Source of the DNA: Pedomonas sp051304405
Lineage (GTDB): Bacteria > Pseudomonadota > Alphaproteobacteria > Sphingomonadales > Sphingomonadaceae
Reading direction: 5' to 3'
Length of the DNA: 64,000 nt
Assembly (NCBI RefSeq): GCF_051304405.1
Contig: NZ_JBPPGG010000001.1
Coordinates: 1,054,001 to 1,118,000, forward strand
This document shows positions 56,866 through 64,000 of the stretch, in pieces. Numbering within the stretch: the first letter of the stretch is position 1; each line of letters starts with the position of its first letter. The notes beneath the pieces are model-generated. The model saw nothing but the letters and a program-made list of their open reading frames with translations, made no database searches and had not been told where the DNA came from. The position numbers and the translations under genes were made by a program.

Positions 56866-57222
56866 GAGGAATATAGAAGTATTAATATAGAATACTTCGA
56901 CTATAGCGTCATGTCGAATTCCTCGTCAACGGTGATGTCGTCCAACAGATGATATCCTGGGTTTTATACCACCCAATCAAAGCTTGAATGATAAGGCGGG
57001 AGTGGGTGTTGTATGTCATGAGTAATGATCAAGATTGAAGCACTTTTCGCCTCAATCAGGTGTATGAACGTCATTTAAAATCATGATACGGGCAGTTTCT
57101 CGGGGCTGCGTTGTTGACGTCACAAGACAATTTAGACACCACGCAGAGAAATGGTGATGCTCCTTCATCTGCTGGCCTTAACGCAGAGCAGCTCCTGATA
57201 GCCTCCTGTTTTGGCTCCCTCC

Positions 57223-57846
57223 CTACTCCCCCCGGTCGCCGCGCACCCGGCGCAGGATGGCGTAGAACGCGCCCATGCCGCCGTGGCGCTGATGGGCCGG
57301 GCGCAGGGCGGAGACGTAGGGGCGCAGGCCCGGCTCGTCGAGCCAGCGGGGCAGTTCTTCCTTGAGGATGCCGCGCGGGGTCTCGGGCCAGGGGGTGGTG
57401 GAGCGGCCCTTGCCGGTGACGATCAGCACCACCCGGGCGCGGCGTTCCCAGGCCTGGCGGAGGCGGCGTTCCAGCAGTTTGTAGGCGGCTTCGCGGGTGT
57501 AGCCGTGCAGGTCGACGACAAGGTCGGGCAGCACTTCGCCGGTGCGGATCTTGCGGTCCCACACGGCGTCGAGCGTGGCCTCGGTGACCGAGACGTCGGC
57601 GAGGTGGCGGGCGACGGCGGGCATCACCGGCTCGGCGCGCGGCCCCTTGGGCGGGCGCACGCGCGGCAGGGCGGGGGCGCTGGGCCGGTTGCCGAGCGGG
57701 CGCACCTGCGCGGCCACCTGTTCCCACAGCGCCGCTTCCTCCGGGCGCAGTTCGCGGGGCTTGCGCGGGGCTTTGTCCTGTTTGCCGACCTGCGCCGTCA
57801 AGGCCTCCCACGCCGCCTTTTCGTCCGGGCGCAGGCGGCGGGTCAT
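57223..57846 (-). CDS. Smr/MutS2 domain protein
   Basis: A 207-residue protein with a basic, Pro/Arg-rich N-terminal half and a C-terminal Smr domain: VVDLHGYTREAAYKLLERRL and VLIVTGKGRSTTPW. Smr domains bind or cut nucleic acids; the exact role in alphaproteobacteria is unknown. It overlaps mltA by four bases (ATGA) and is the last gene of timA-mltA-smr. The AT-rich island begins directly after its stop. Confidence 0.92.
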   Translation of the reverse strand: MTRRLRPDEKAAWEALTAQVGKQDKAPRKPRELRPEEAALWEQVAAQVRPLGNRPSAPALPRVRPPKGPRAEPVMPAVARHLADVSVTEATLDAVWDRKIRTGEVLPDLVVDLHGYTREAAYKLLERRLRQAWERRARVVLIVTGKGRSTTPWPETPRGILKEELPRWLDEPGLRPYVSALRPAHQRHGGMGAFYAILRRVRGDRGE

Positions 57847-59177
57847 GACGCGGCGGCGTTCCGGGCCGGGGCCGCAGCCGGAGCCGAGGCGATCGGGCGC
57901 GGCGGGGTGGCGAGTGCCCGCTCCACCGCCGGTTTGGGCAGCAGCAGGGTGGTGATGCCGCGCCAGGAGAGGCCGCCGGCGATGAGCGCGGCGCGCTCGC
58001 CCGCGCCCCAGAACAGGTCCAGCCGGTTTGCACCCTTGATGGCGCCGCCCGTGTCCTGCGCCACCATCAGCTTGGCGATCGGCAGCTGCTGCTGGTGGTT
58101 CTGCGGGTTGGGGTAGGCGGATTGCAGCCACAGCGGCGTGCCGAGCGGGATGAAGCGCGGGTCGGCGGCGACGGAGGTCTCCGGCGTCAGGGCGACGCCC
58201 ATGGCGCCGAGCGGGCCGTCGCCGGTCAGCTCGCGGAAGAACACGAAGGAGCGGTTCTCGCGCATGATCTCCCGTGCCTTCGCCGGGTTGGCCCGCGCCC
58301 ACTGGATGATGCCCTGCATGGTGGCCTGACCCGGCTGGAGCAGGCCCAGGTCGAGCAGGCGGCGGCCCATGCCCACGTACTGGTGGCCGTTCTGGCCGTC
58401 GTAGCCCACCCGCATGATGGAGCCGTCCGGCAGCCTGATGCGGCCCGATCCCTGGATGTGGAGGAAGAACGCTTCGTAGGGGTCCTTGACCCATGCCACT
58501 TCGAGGCCGCGGTTCTTGAGGGCGCCGTCCTCGATCTGGCCCCGGTCGTAGTAGGGGACGAGGCGGCTCGACTCCACCCGGCCCGCGATGCGCTGGCCGC
58601 GCAGGGAGACGCGGAACGCGCCCAGGTCCACGTCCACCAGCTCGGGCGGGCGCTTGTAGAGCGGCACGGAATACTCAACCGACCACGTGCGCGACCCCGC
58701 CAGTTCCGGCTCGTAGTAGCCGGTGTTGAGGCCGGTGCCGTCCCCCACCTGGAGGGTGGCAAACTGGGTTTCGAAGAAGCGGCGGGCCTCGGCGCTGGTG
58801 TCGGGCGTGGTGCGGGCGGCGGCGCAGGCCGCGCTCCAGTCGCCCGGCTGGGTGAGGCCGGAGATGTCCTGGCGCTTCTCCAGCGCGCGGCACGACTTGC
58901 GGAAGGCGATCAGCGCCGGCAGCGGGTCGGCCTGCTGCCAGCCGGGCAGCCGGGCGACTTCCGGGCCCCGGCTGCGCGGCAGCTCGGCCGCGCTCAGCGC
59001 TTCGGGCGCGGGCTCGCCGGGCTTGGGCTGAACCGGCGCGGGCGCGGGCGTGGGCGCGGGGGCCGGTGCAGGCTCGGGCGCCGGGGTGACCGGTTGTTTC
59101 GGGGTCGGGGTGCAGGCTGCGAGAACAGACAGGCTCACCGAGACGGCAATCGCCGTCCAATACGCTTTCGATGTCAT
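57843..59177 (-). CDS. mltA: Membrane-bound lytic transglycosylase MltA
   Basis: Outer-membrane lipoprotein (444 residues) that cleaves peptidoglycan to anhydromuropeptides. The lipobox is LSVLAAC (Cys22), followed by a Pro/Ala-rich linker to about residue 60. The MltA domain has GTGLNTGYYEPELAGS and the 3D domain ending VAQDTGGAIKGANRLDLFWG with the catalytic aspartate in RLDLFWG. It lies 4 bases after timA. Confidence 0.95.
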   Translation of the reverse strand: MTSKAYWTAIAVSVSLSVLAACTPTPKQPVTPAPEPAPAPAPTPAPAPVQPKPGEPAPEALSAAELPRSRGPEVARLPGWQQADPLPALIAFRKSCRALEKRQDISGLTQPGDWSAACAAARTTPDTSAEARRFFETQFATLQVGDGTGLNTGYYEPELAGSRTWSVEYSVPLYKRPPELVDVDLGAFRVSLRGQRIAGRVESSRLVPYYDRGQIEDGALKNRGLEVAWVKDPYEAFFLHIQGSGRIRLPDGSIMRVGYDGQNGHQYVGMGRRLLDLGLLQPGQATMQGIIQWARANPAKAREIMRENRSFVFFRELTGDGPLGAMGVALTPETSVAADPRFIPLGTPLWLQSAYPNPQNHQQQLPIAKLMVAQDTGGAIKGANRLDLFWGAGERAALIAGGLSWRGITTLLLPKPAVERALATPPRPIASAPAAAPARNAAAS

Positions 59178-59181
59178 GGGG

Positions 59182-59853
59182 TCAGGCAGCCGTATCGGTT
59201 GCGGTCAACAGCCAGTTGGGGTCCGGCGAGCGGGTATGGCGGCTGAAGGTCCATATGTCGTGGGTCTTGACCGCGTCGGTTTCCGAGCCGGCGATCACCT
59301 TGCCGTCCCGGTCCCGGGTCACGGCGGCGAGCGTTGCGTCGAAGCGCACCGTCACTTCCGCCATGGCGCCGGAGAGGGTGGCTTCCACCAGCGCGGCGCG
59401 GTCGATGCTGATGAGGCGGTTGTCGAGCGTCAGCCCCTCGGCCTTGCGGGCGTCGATGGCGCGGCGGAACTGGTCGAGCACGTGGTCGGCGATGAACGGC
59501 TTCACCGAGTCGAGGTCGTCGTTCCAGAAGGCCTCGAGGATCATGCGGTAGGCCGAGCGCGCCCCTTCCATGAAGTTGCGGGCATCGAACTGGCCGTCGG
59601 CCTCGGCGATCTGTTGCAGCCCCTCGCGGGTCTGGGGCGAGACGTCGGAGGGCAGGTGCAGCACGGTGCCGCGCGTATCGCCCTGGCCGCCGGCCTCGCC
59701 GTTGCGGCCGGAGGCATCCGAGCCCGCAACGCCATCGGTTGCCGGCTTTTCGTTGCCTGTGCGGCGGCCCAGCACGCTGACCAGCCGCAGTGCCACGAAC
59801 CCGGCCAGCATTGCCAGGAAGACGATCTCGATGATTTGCGTGCTGTCAGACAT
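59182..59853 (-). CDS. timA: Tim44/TimA family protein
   Basis: A 223-residue inner-membrane protein with one N-terminal helix (IIEIVFLAMLAGFVALRLV), a Gly/Asp-rich linker and a C-terminal Tim44-like domain (FDARNFMEGARSAYRMILEAFWNDDL, THDIWTFSRHTRSPDPNWLLTAT). In alphaproteobacteria TimA is related to the mitochondrial import motor component and is found beside secB and mltA, as here. The start is ATG 59853. Confidence 0.92.
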   Translation of the reverse strand: MSDSTQIIEIVFLAMLAGFVALRLVSVLGRRTGNEKPATDGVAGSDASGRNGEAGGQGDTRGTVLHLPSDVSPQTREGLQQIAEADGQFDARNFMEGARSAYRMILEAFWNDDLDSVKPFIADHVLDQFRRAIDARKAEGLTLDNRLISIDRAALVEATLSGAMAEVTVRFDATLAAVTRDRDGKVIAGSETDAVKTHDIWTFSRHTRSPDPNWLLTATDTAA

Positions 59854-60171
59854 TCGATCCGGCCCGGTTTCCACTCGCTAAAACGCTCATCCCACCAATT
59901 GATACCATAGCAACGGCGCAACGGACGGTCCATCTTTACACAAACTTTCAGTTAGGCGTTTCCGGCGACGCTGCAAGCCGTGCTTGGCGCATTCCCGGCA
60001 CGGGGAAGCGCATTTTCCGGCTTCAGGCTGCGGGCGGAGCGCTTTGGCGGTGGCATTCGTTCTCTGCGGCGGGCAGAGGGGTGGCGCACTTGCTTCCCTT
60101 CGGCGGGCCATGCTAACGCCGGGGGCTGGACTGGCACGATTCGATAAAGCACAGACAAGAAAAGGTTATCC

Positions 60172-60687
60172 ATGGCCGAGAATCAGCAAGACACCGCCGA
60201 GGCCACCACGGGCGCCGACGCTGCCCCGCAGGTTGGCATCATTGCCCAGTATGTGAAGGATCTCTCCTTCGAGAATCCGAACGCGCCGCACTCGCTGCAG
60301 AATGCCGCCGCGACCCAGCCGCGCATCGAGGTCAACGTGAACGTGGGCGTGCGCCGCATGGGCGAGGACGCCTACGAGGTGGACCTGCGCATCGAGGCGA
60401 TTGCCCGTCAGGAGGCCCAGAAGGCGTTCCAGGTCGAGCTGCTCTACTCGGGCCTGTTCGCGCTGAAGAACGTGCCGGAGGAGGCGCTGGAGCCGTTCCT
60501 GCTGGTAGAAGCGCCGCGCATGCTCTTCCCGTTCGCGCGCCGCATCATCGCCGACAGCACCCGCGACGGCGGCTTCCCGCCGCTGCTGCTCGATCCCATC
60601 GACTTTGCCGCCCTCTACCTGCAGCAGCGTCAGCAGCAGGGCCCGGGCGCCGACCTCACGTCGGGCGATGTGGCCGGCAACGCCTGA
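60172..60687 (+). CDS. secB: Protein-export chaperone SecB
   Basis: Tetrameric cytosolic chaperone delivering unfolded preproteins to SecA. At 171 residues the length is normal. Family segments are QYVKDLSFENPNAPHSL, QVELLYSGLFALKNVPEE, LLVEAPRMLFPFARRIIAD and GGFPPLLLDPIDFAALYLQQ. It is divergent from timA (318-base gap with no other gene recognised in it) and 46 bases before murJ. Confidence 0.97.
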   Translation: MAENQQDTAEATTGADAAPQVGIIAQYVKDLSFENPNAPHSLQNAAATQPRIEVNVNVGVRRMGEDAYEVDLRIEAIARQEAQKAFQVELLYSGLFALKNVPEEALEPFLLVEAPRMLFPFARRIIADSTRDGGFPPLLLDPIDFAALYLQQRQQQGPGADLTSGDVAGNA

Positions 60688-60733
60688 CGTCGGGCGTGAT
60701 CGTGGCTGAAACGGGCGGTTCGGACCGGGGCCA

Positions 60734-62320
60734 ATGACCCTGATCCGGGCCGCCAGTCTTATCGGGGGGCTGACACTGGTCAGCCGGCTTCTCGGCTTTG
60801 CGCGCGAGATGGTGATGGCGCGCCTGCTCGGGGCGGGCCTCGCGGCGGACGCCTTCAACCTGGCCTTCCGCCTGCCCAACATCTTCCGCCGCCTGTTCGC
60901 GGAAGGCGCGCTCTCCGCCGCCTTCGTGCCCCTGTTCAACCGGGAGAAGGCGGACGGCGGGCTGGACGCCGCCCGGCGCTTCGCCGAGGAGATTTTCTCC
61001 CTCCTCCTGCCGCTCATGCTGCTGGTGACGGCGCTGGCCGAGGCGGCCATGCCCGGCCTTGTCTGGCTGCTCAACGGCGGCGGCGGCTTCCGGGAGGTGC
61101 CGGGCAAGTTCGAGCTGGCGGTCACGCTGTCGCGCCTTGCCTTCCCCTACCTGTTCTTCATTGCGCTGACCGCGCTGCTGGGCGGCGTCCTCAACAGCCT
61201 CAGCCGCTTCGCCGCCGCCGCCGCCGCACCGGTGCTGCTCAACGTGGCGCTGCTCCTCGCCATGGCGGCGACATCCGGGGAGGGAGGCGCCGGGGAGGGA
61301 AGCGCCGGGGCCGAGATCCTCACCGCCACCGCGCTGGCCTGGGCCGTCTCCCTCGCCGGGCTGCTGCAATTCCTGTGGCTGCTGTGGGCCTGCCGCCGCG
61401 CCGGAATCCGGCTGCGCCTCCGGCGGCCCCGCTTCGGCCCCCGGGTGCGCCAGTTCGGGCGCACGGTGGTGCCGGCGGCGGTGGGCGCGGGCATCTACCA
61501 GCTGGGCCAGCTCATCGACATCGTCTTTGCCAGCCACCTGCCGCAGGGCGCCCTCAGCTACCTCAGCTATGCCGACCGGCTGAACCAGTTGCCGCTGGGC
61601 GTTGTCGGCATCGCGCTCGGCACGGCGCTGCTGCCCGCGCTCTCCCGCCATGTCGCCGAAGGAGATGCGGTGAAGGCGGCCAGCCTCCAGAACCGGGCGG
61701 CGGAGGTGGCGCTGTTCCTCGCGCTGCCCGCCATGGCGGCGCTGATGGTGATGAGCGGGCCGCTGGCCACCGCCTTCTATCTGGGCGGGCGCTTCGGGGC
61801 GGAGGACGCCGCCTGGACCGCCGCCGTGCTCGCCGGGCTGGCGGCGGGCTTGCCCGCCTATGTGCTCGTCAAGGTGCTCACCCCCGGCTTTTTCGCGCGC
61901 GGAGACACGGCAACGCCGGTCAAGACGGCGCTTGCCGCCATGGTGCTGAACGTCGCGGCGATCCTCCTGCTCATCGACCGCTTCCAGGTGGCGGCGCTCG
62001 CCTGGGCGACGGCCGCCTCCGCCTGGGCCAACGGCGCGCTGCTCTATGCCGTGCTGCGCCGCCAGGGCGCGTTCCGCTTCGATCGCCGCTTCCTGCGGCG
62101 CACGCTGGGCGCGGCGGCGGCCTCCGCCGTGATGGCGGCGGCGCTGGCGGCGCTCCTTCGCCTCTCCCCGCTGCGCTTCGACGGCACCGCGCCCGAGCGG
62201 GTGGCGGCGGTGGCGGCGGCGGTGGCGGCGGGCGGGGTGGTCTATTTTGCCGCCGCTGCCCTGTTCGGCGCGTTGCCCCTCGGCGAATTGCGAGCCCGTC
62301 TGCGGCGCGCGGGCGATTGA
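60734..62320 (+). CDS. murJ: Lipid II flippase MurJ
   Basis: MOP-family flippase moving lipid II to the periplasm. It has 528 residues and about 14 membrane helices. The N-terminal SLIGGLTLVSRLLGFAREMVMARLLGAG, NIFRRLFAEGALSAAFVPLF and LPLGVVGIALGTALLPALSRH are diagnostic. The start is ATG 60734, and trpS follows after 92 bases. Confidence 0.97.
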   Translation: MTLIRAASLIGGLTLVSRLLGFAREMVMARLLGAGLAADAFNLAFRLPNIFRRLFAEGALSAAFVPLFNREKADGGLDAARRFAEEIFSLLLPLMLLVTALAEAAMPGLVWLLNGGGGFREVPGKFELAVTLSRLAFPYLFFIALTALLGGVLNSLSRFAAAAAAPVLLNVALLLAMAATSGEGGAGEGSAGAEILTATALAWAVSLAGLLQFLWLLWACRRAGIRLRLRRPRFGPRVRQFGRTVVPAAVGAGIYQLGQLIDIVFASHLPQGALSYLSYADRLNQLPLGVVGIALGTALLPALSRHVAEGDAVKAASLQNRAAEVALFLALPAMAALMVMSGPLATAFYLGGRFGAEDAAWTAAVLAGLAAGLPAYVLVKVLTPGFFARGDTATPVKTALAAMVLNVAAILLLIDRFQVAALAWATAASAWANGALLYAVLRRQGAFRFDRRFLRRTLGAAAASAVMAAALAALLRLSPLRFDGTAPERVAAVAAAVAAGGVVYFAAAALFGALPLGELRARLRRAGD

Positions 62321-62412
62321 CCGCACCGCCCTGAGTGCTATGACCCGGCACGGTTGAAGTGCGCCGTTCGGGCCGGAAGGCGGCCGGGCGGCAGGCGACA
62401 GGAACGAAAGCC

Positions 62413-63414
62413 ATGACCAAGCGCGTGTTCTCCGGCATCCAGCCCACCGGCAATCTGCATCTCGGCAACTATCTGGGAGCGATTCGGAACTGGGTGCGCT
62501 GGCAGGACGAAGCCCCGTGCATCTTCTCCGTGGTCGACCTGCACGCCATTACCGTGCGCCAGAACCCGGCCGAGCTGCGGGCCCAGACCCGCGAGATGGC
62601 GGCGGCGATCCTGGCGGCGGGCGTTGATCCGGCGAAGGCGGTGCTGTTCAACCAGAGCGCGGTCCGGGCCCATGCCGAGCTGTGCTGGGTGCTGAACTGC
62701 GTCGCGCGCATCGGCTGGCTCAACCGCATGACCCAGTTCAAGGAGAAGGCGGGCAAGGACCGCGAGGGCGCGAGCGTCGGCCTCTACGTCTACCCCGTGC
62801 TCCAGGCGGCGGACATTCTCGTCTACCTCGCCACCCACGTGCCGGTGGGCGAGGACCAGAAGCAGCACATCGAGCTGGCCCGCGACATCGCGCAGAAGTT
62901 CAACAACGACTACGAGACCGAGCTGTTCGTGCTGCCCGAGCCGGTCATCACCGGCCCGGCGACGCGCGTCATGAGCCTGCGCGACGGCACCAAGAAGATG
63001 AGCAAGTCCGACCCCTCGGACATGAGCCGCATCAACCTCACCGACACGGCGGACGACATCGTCAGCAAGATCAAGAAGGCCAAGACCGACCCCGAGGTGC
63101 TGCCGGAATCCGTCGAGGGGCTGGAAGGCCGCCCCGAGGCGCAGAATCTGGTGGGCATCTACGCCGCGCTGGCCGAGACCACGCCCCAGGCGGTGCTGGC
63201 CGAGTTCGCGGGCAAGGGCTTCGGCGTGTTCAAGCCCGCGCTGGCGGAGCTGACCGTCTCCCGCCTCGCCCCCATCGCCACCCGCTTCCGGGAGCTGCTG
63301 GCCGACCCGGCCTATGTGGACTCGGTGCTGCGCGAGGGCGCGGAGAAGGCGGACGCCATCGCCCGCCCGGTGCTGGACAAGGTCTACGATACGGTTGGTT
63401 TCCTGCGTCCGTAA
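62413..63414 (+). CDS. trpS: Tryptophanyl-tRNA synthetase
   Basis: Class I aminoacyl-tRNA synthetase of 333 residues. The HIGH-equivalent is GNLHLGNYLG, preceded by FSGIQPTG, and the KMSKS loop is KKMSKSDPSD. ATG 62413 is chosen at the conserved start MTKRVFSG; the open frame upstream is not conserved. Confidence 0.97.
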   Translation: MTKRVFSGIQPTGNLHLGNYLGAIRNWVRWQDEAPCIFSVVDLHAITVRQNPAELRAQTREMAAAILAAGVDPAKAVLFNQSAVRAHAELCWVLNCVARIGWLNRMTQFKEKAGKDREGASVGLYVYPVLQAADILVYLATHVPVGEDQKQHIELARDIAQKFNNDYETELFVLPEPVITGPATRVMSLRDGTKKMSKSDPSDMSRINLTDTADDIVSKIKKAKTDPEVLPESVEGLEGRPEAQNLVGIYAALAETTPQAVLAEFAGKGFGVFKPALAELTVSRLAPIATRFRELLADPAYVDSVLREGAEKADAIARPVLDKVYDTVGFLRP

Positions 63415-63437
63415 GGCGTAGCAGGGGGGCAACGGCC

Positions 63438-63460
63438 GCGCCTGGCTCAAGCCGGGCGCG
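63438..63460 (+). terminator. Possible trpS terminator hairpin
   Basis: Arms CGCGCCTGGC and GCCGGGCGCG pair with one G-T wobble around TCA-type loop bases, 23 bases past the stop. No good T-run follows, so it may be a Rho-type or weak stop. Confidence 0.4.
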
Positions 63461-63703
63461 TCTGCGCCTCTGTTCGGCTTAAAATATTGTTCTTCTAAAA
63501 CAATCCCTTTGCGCTTGATCGGCGGGAGGGGCACAATACCTTTCGTGCGCTGCGGACGACGACCGGGATATGGCCCGAGCGCCATCACCGCAGTGGTTTG
63601 CGCTTGTTCAGACGGGGTTCACCCCCTGCTCCTTACCGTGGATTGCGGGAAGCCCCGAAACGAACGCGCCTGAAATGCGAGATGGGCCTTGGGAGTAAGG
63701 TTT

Positions 63704-64000
63704 ATGCCCCATATCGGTAAGGTTGTTGCTGGCGTGATGCTGCTGTTCCTGGCGGCCTGTGCCAGCCAGATCAAAACGGACGTGGCCCGGTTCCACCGGA
63801 TGCCCGCGCCGCAGGGCGAATCCTTCCGCGTTGTGGCGATGGATCCGAAGAAGCAGGACAGCCTGGAGTTCGCCACCTACGCCGAATACGTCGCGGCCGA
63901 GATGGTGAAGCAGGGCTACACCCGCGCGCAGGATGCGGGCTCCGCCACGCTGGAGGTGCGGGTGGACTATGCCGTCTCCCCCGGTCAGGAGAAGATCGCC
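63704..64000 (+). CDS. DUF4136-like lipoprotein, cut by right window edge
   Basis: An open plus-strand frame from ATG 63704 to the window end (99 codons visible). GGGAG lies 9 bases upstream. The N-terminus is a lipoprotein signal ending FLAAC (Cys19). The mature part (FRVVAMDPKKQDSLEFATYAEYV...MVKQGYTRAQDAGSATLEVRVDYAVS) follows the pattern of DUF4136 outer-membrane-associated lipoproteins. The function is unknown. Confidence 0.8.
   Translation, partial: MPHIGKVVAGVMLLFLAACASQIKTDVARFHRMPAPQGESFRVVAMDPKKQDSLEFATYAEYVAAEMVKQGYTRAQDAGSATLEVRVDYAVSPGQEKIA

Larger units (their letters stand above)
56110..57222. other. AT-rich foreign patch between hslU and the Smr gene
   Basis: About 1.1 kb with much lower GC than anything else here (for example 18 of 60 bases are G or C in 56821-56880). 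It contains one credible gene (56452-56865) and its terminator. The stretch 56115-56420 shows a partly open minus frame ending at 56165 without a supported start. The stretch 56870-57222 shows only short broken frames. No integrase, transposase or long terminal repeat is seen; it looks like a decayed insertion. Confidence 0.65.

Noticed and set aside
57071..57250. Short frames at the right side of the island (LTSQDNLDTTQRNGD segment)
   Set aside because: Protein-like for about 35 residues but stopped upstream and running into the Smr gene antisense; no family recognised.

Overview
The window is a high-GC chromosomal segment from an alphaproteobacterium. Lineage markers include a RegB/RegA redox two-component pair, TimA (Tim44-domain) next to mltA and secB, an NDUFA9-type complex I protein, MmcB, a DUF1491 protein, the hisBHAFE block divergent from hslVU, and the lptC-lptA-lptB-rpoN-hpf-ptsN block. 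The order is not certain; Rhodospirillales-like and Sphingomonadales-like features are mixed. Almost all of it is dense core genome, with 60 protein genes, one CDS cut at each window edge, one tRNA-Leu and one TPP riboswitch.

Layout. 1-2.3 kb: end of a secreted IalB-like gene, then scoA-scoB (ketone-body CoA transferase) and an ArsC-like reductase. 2.4-7.6 kb: replication block dnaN-recF-gyrB without an adjacent dnaA. 7.8-13.3 kb: TetR regulator, class A penicillin-binding protein, zinc hydrolase, cysteine-cluster protein, SCO copper chaperone, ankyrin protein. 13.4-20.2 kb: RegB/RegA, a transglutaminase-like peptidase, a membrane sensor with a degenerate HD-GYP domain, MmcB, Hpt, DUF1491 and PilZ proteins. 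20.3-22.4 kb: TPP riboswitch and thiC. 23-29 kb (minus strand): ptsN, hpf, rpoN, lptB, lptA, lptC, rnd. 29-35 kb: WrbA, two divergent pirins, a GH97 glycosidase, and an OhrR/Ohr peroxide pair. 35-44 kb: tRNA-Leu(CAG), NDUFA9-like protein, uppP, gltD-gltB. 44-50 kb: glutathione transferase, queG, a lipoprotein, an EI24 membrane protein, adenosine kinase, an amino acid permease. 50-56 kb: HIT protein, hisEFAHB (minus strand), hslVU (plus strand). 56-57.2 kb: a visibly AT-rich foreign patch carrying a small BECR-like nuclease candidate. 57.2-64 kb: Smr protein, mltA, timA, secB, murJ, trpS and the start of a DUF4136 lipoprotein.

The most unusual structure is not a gene. It is a family of modular intergenic elements built from paired GC-rich hairpins and shared internal modules. 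They occupy nine gaps (near 3.6, 7.6, 15.4, 18.4, 22.4, 43.8, 45.8, 48.4 and 56.0 kb), each just after a stop codon and seven of them between convergent genes. They look like mobile or duplicated bidirectional terminators.

Functionally the window joins envelope building (PBP1A, MltA, UppP, MurJ, Lpt proteins, SecB), nitrogen and energy regulation (RpoN, PtsN, RegBA, GltBD), redox defence (Ohr/OhrR, WrbA, pirins, SCO, glutathione transferase) and histidine/thiamine synthesis.
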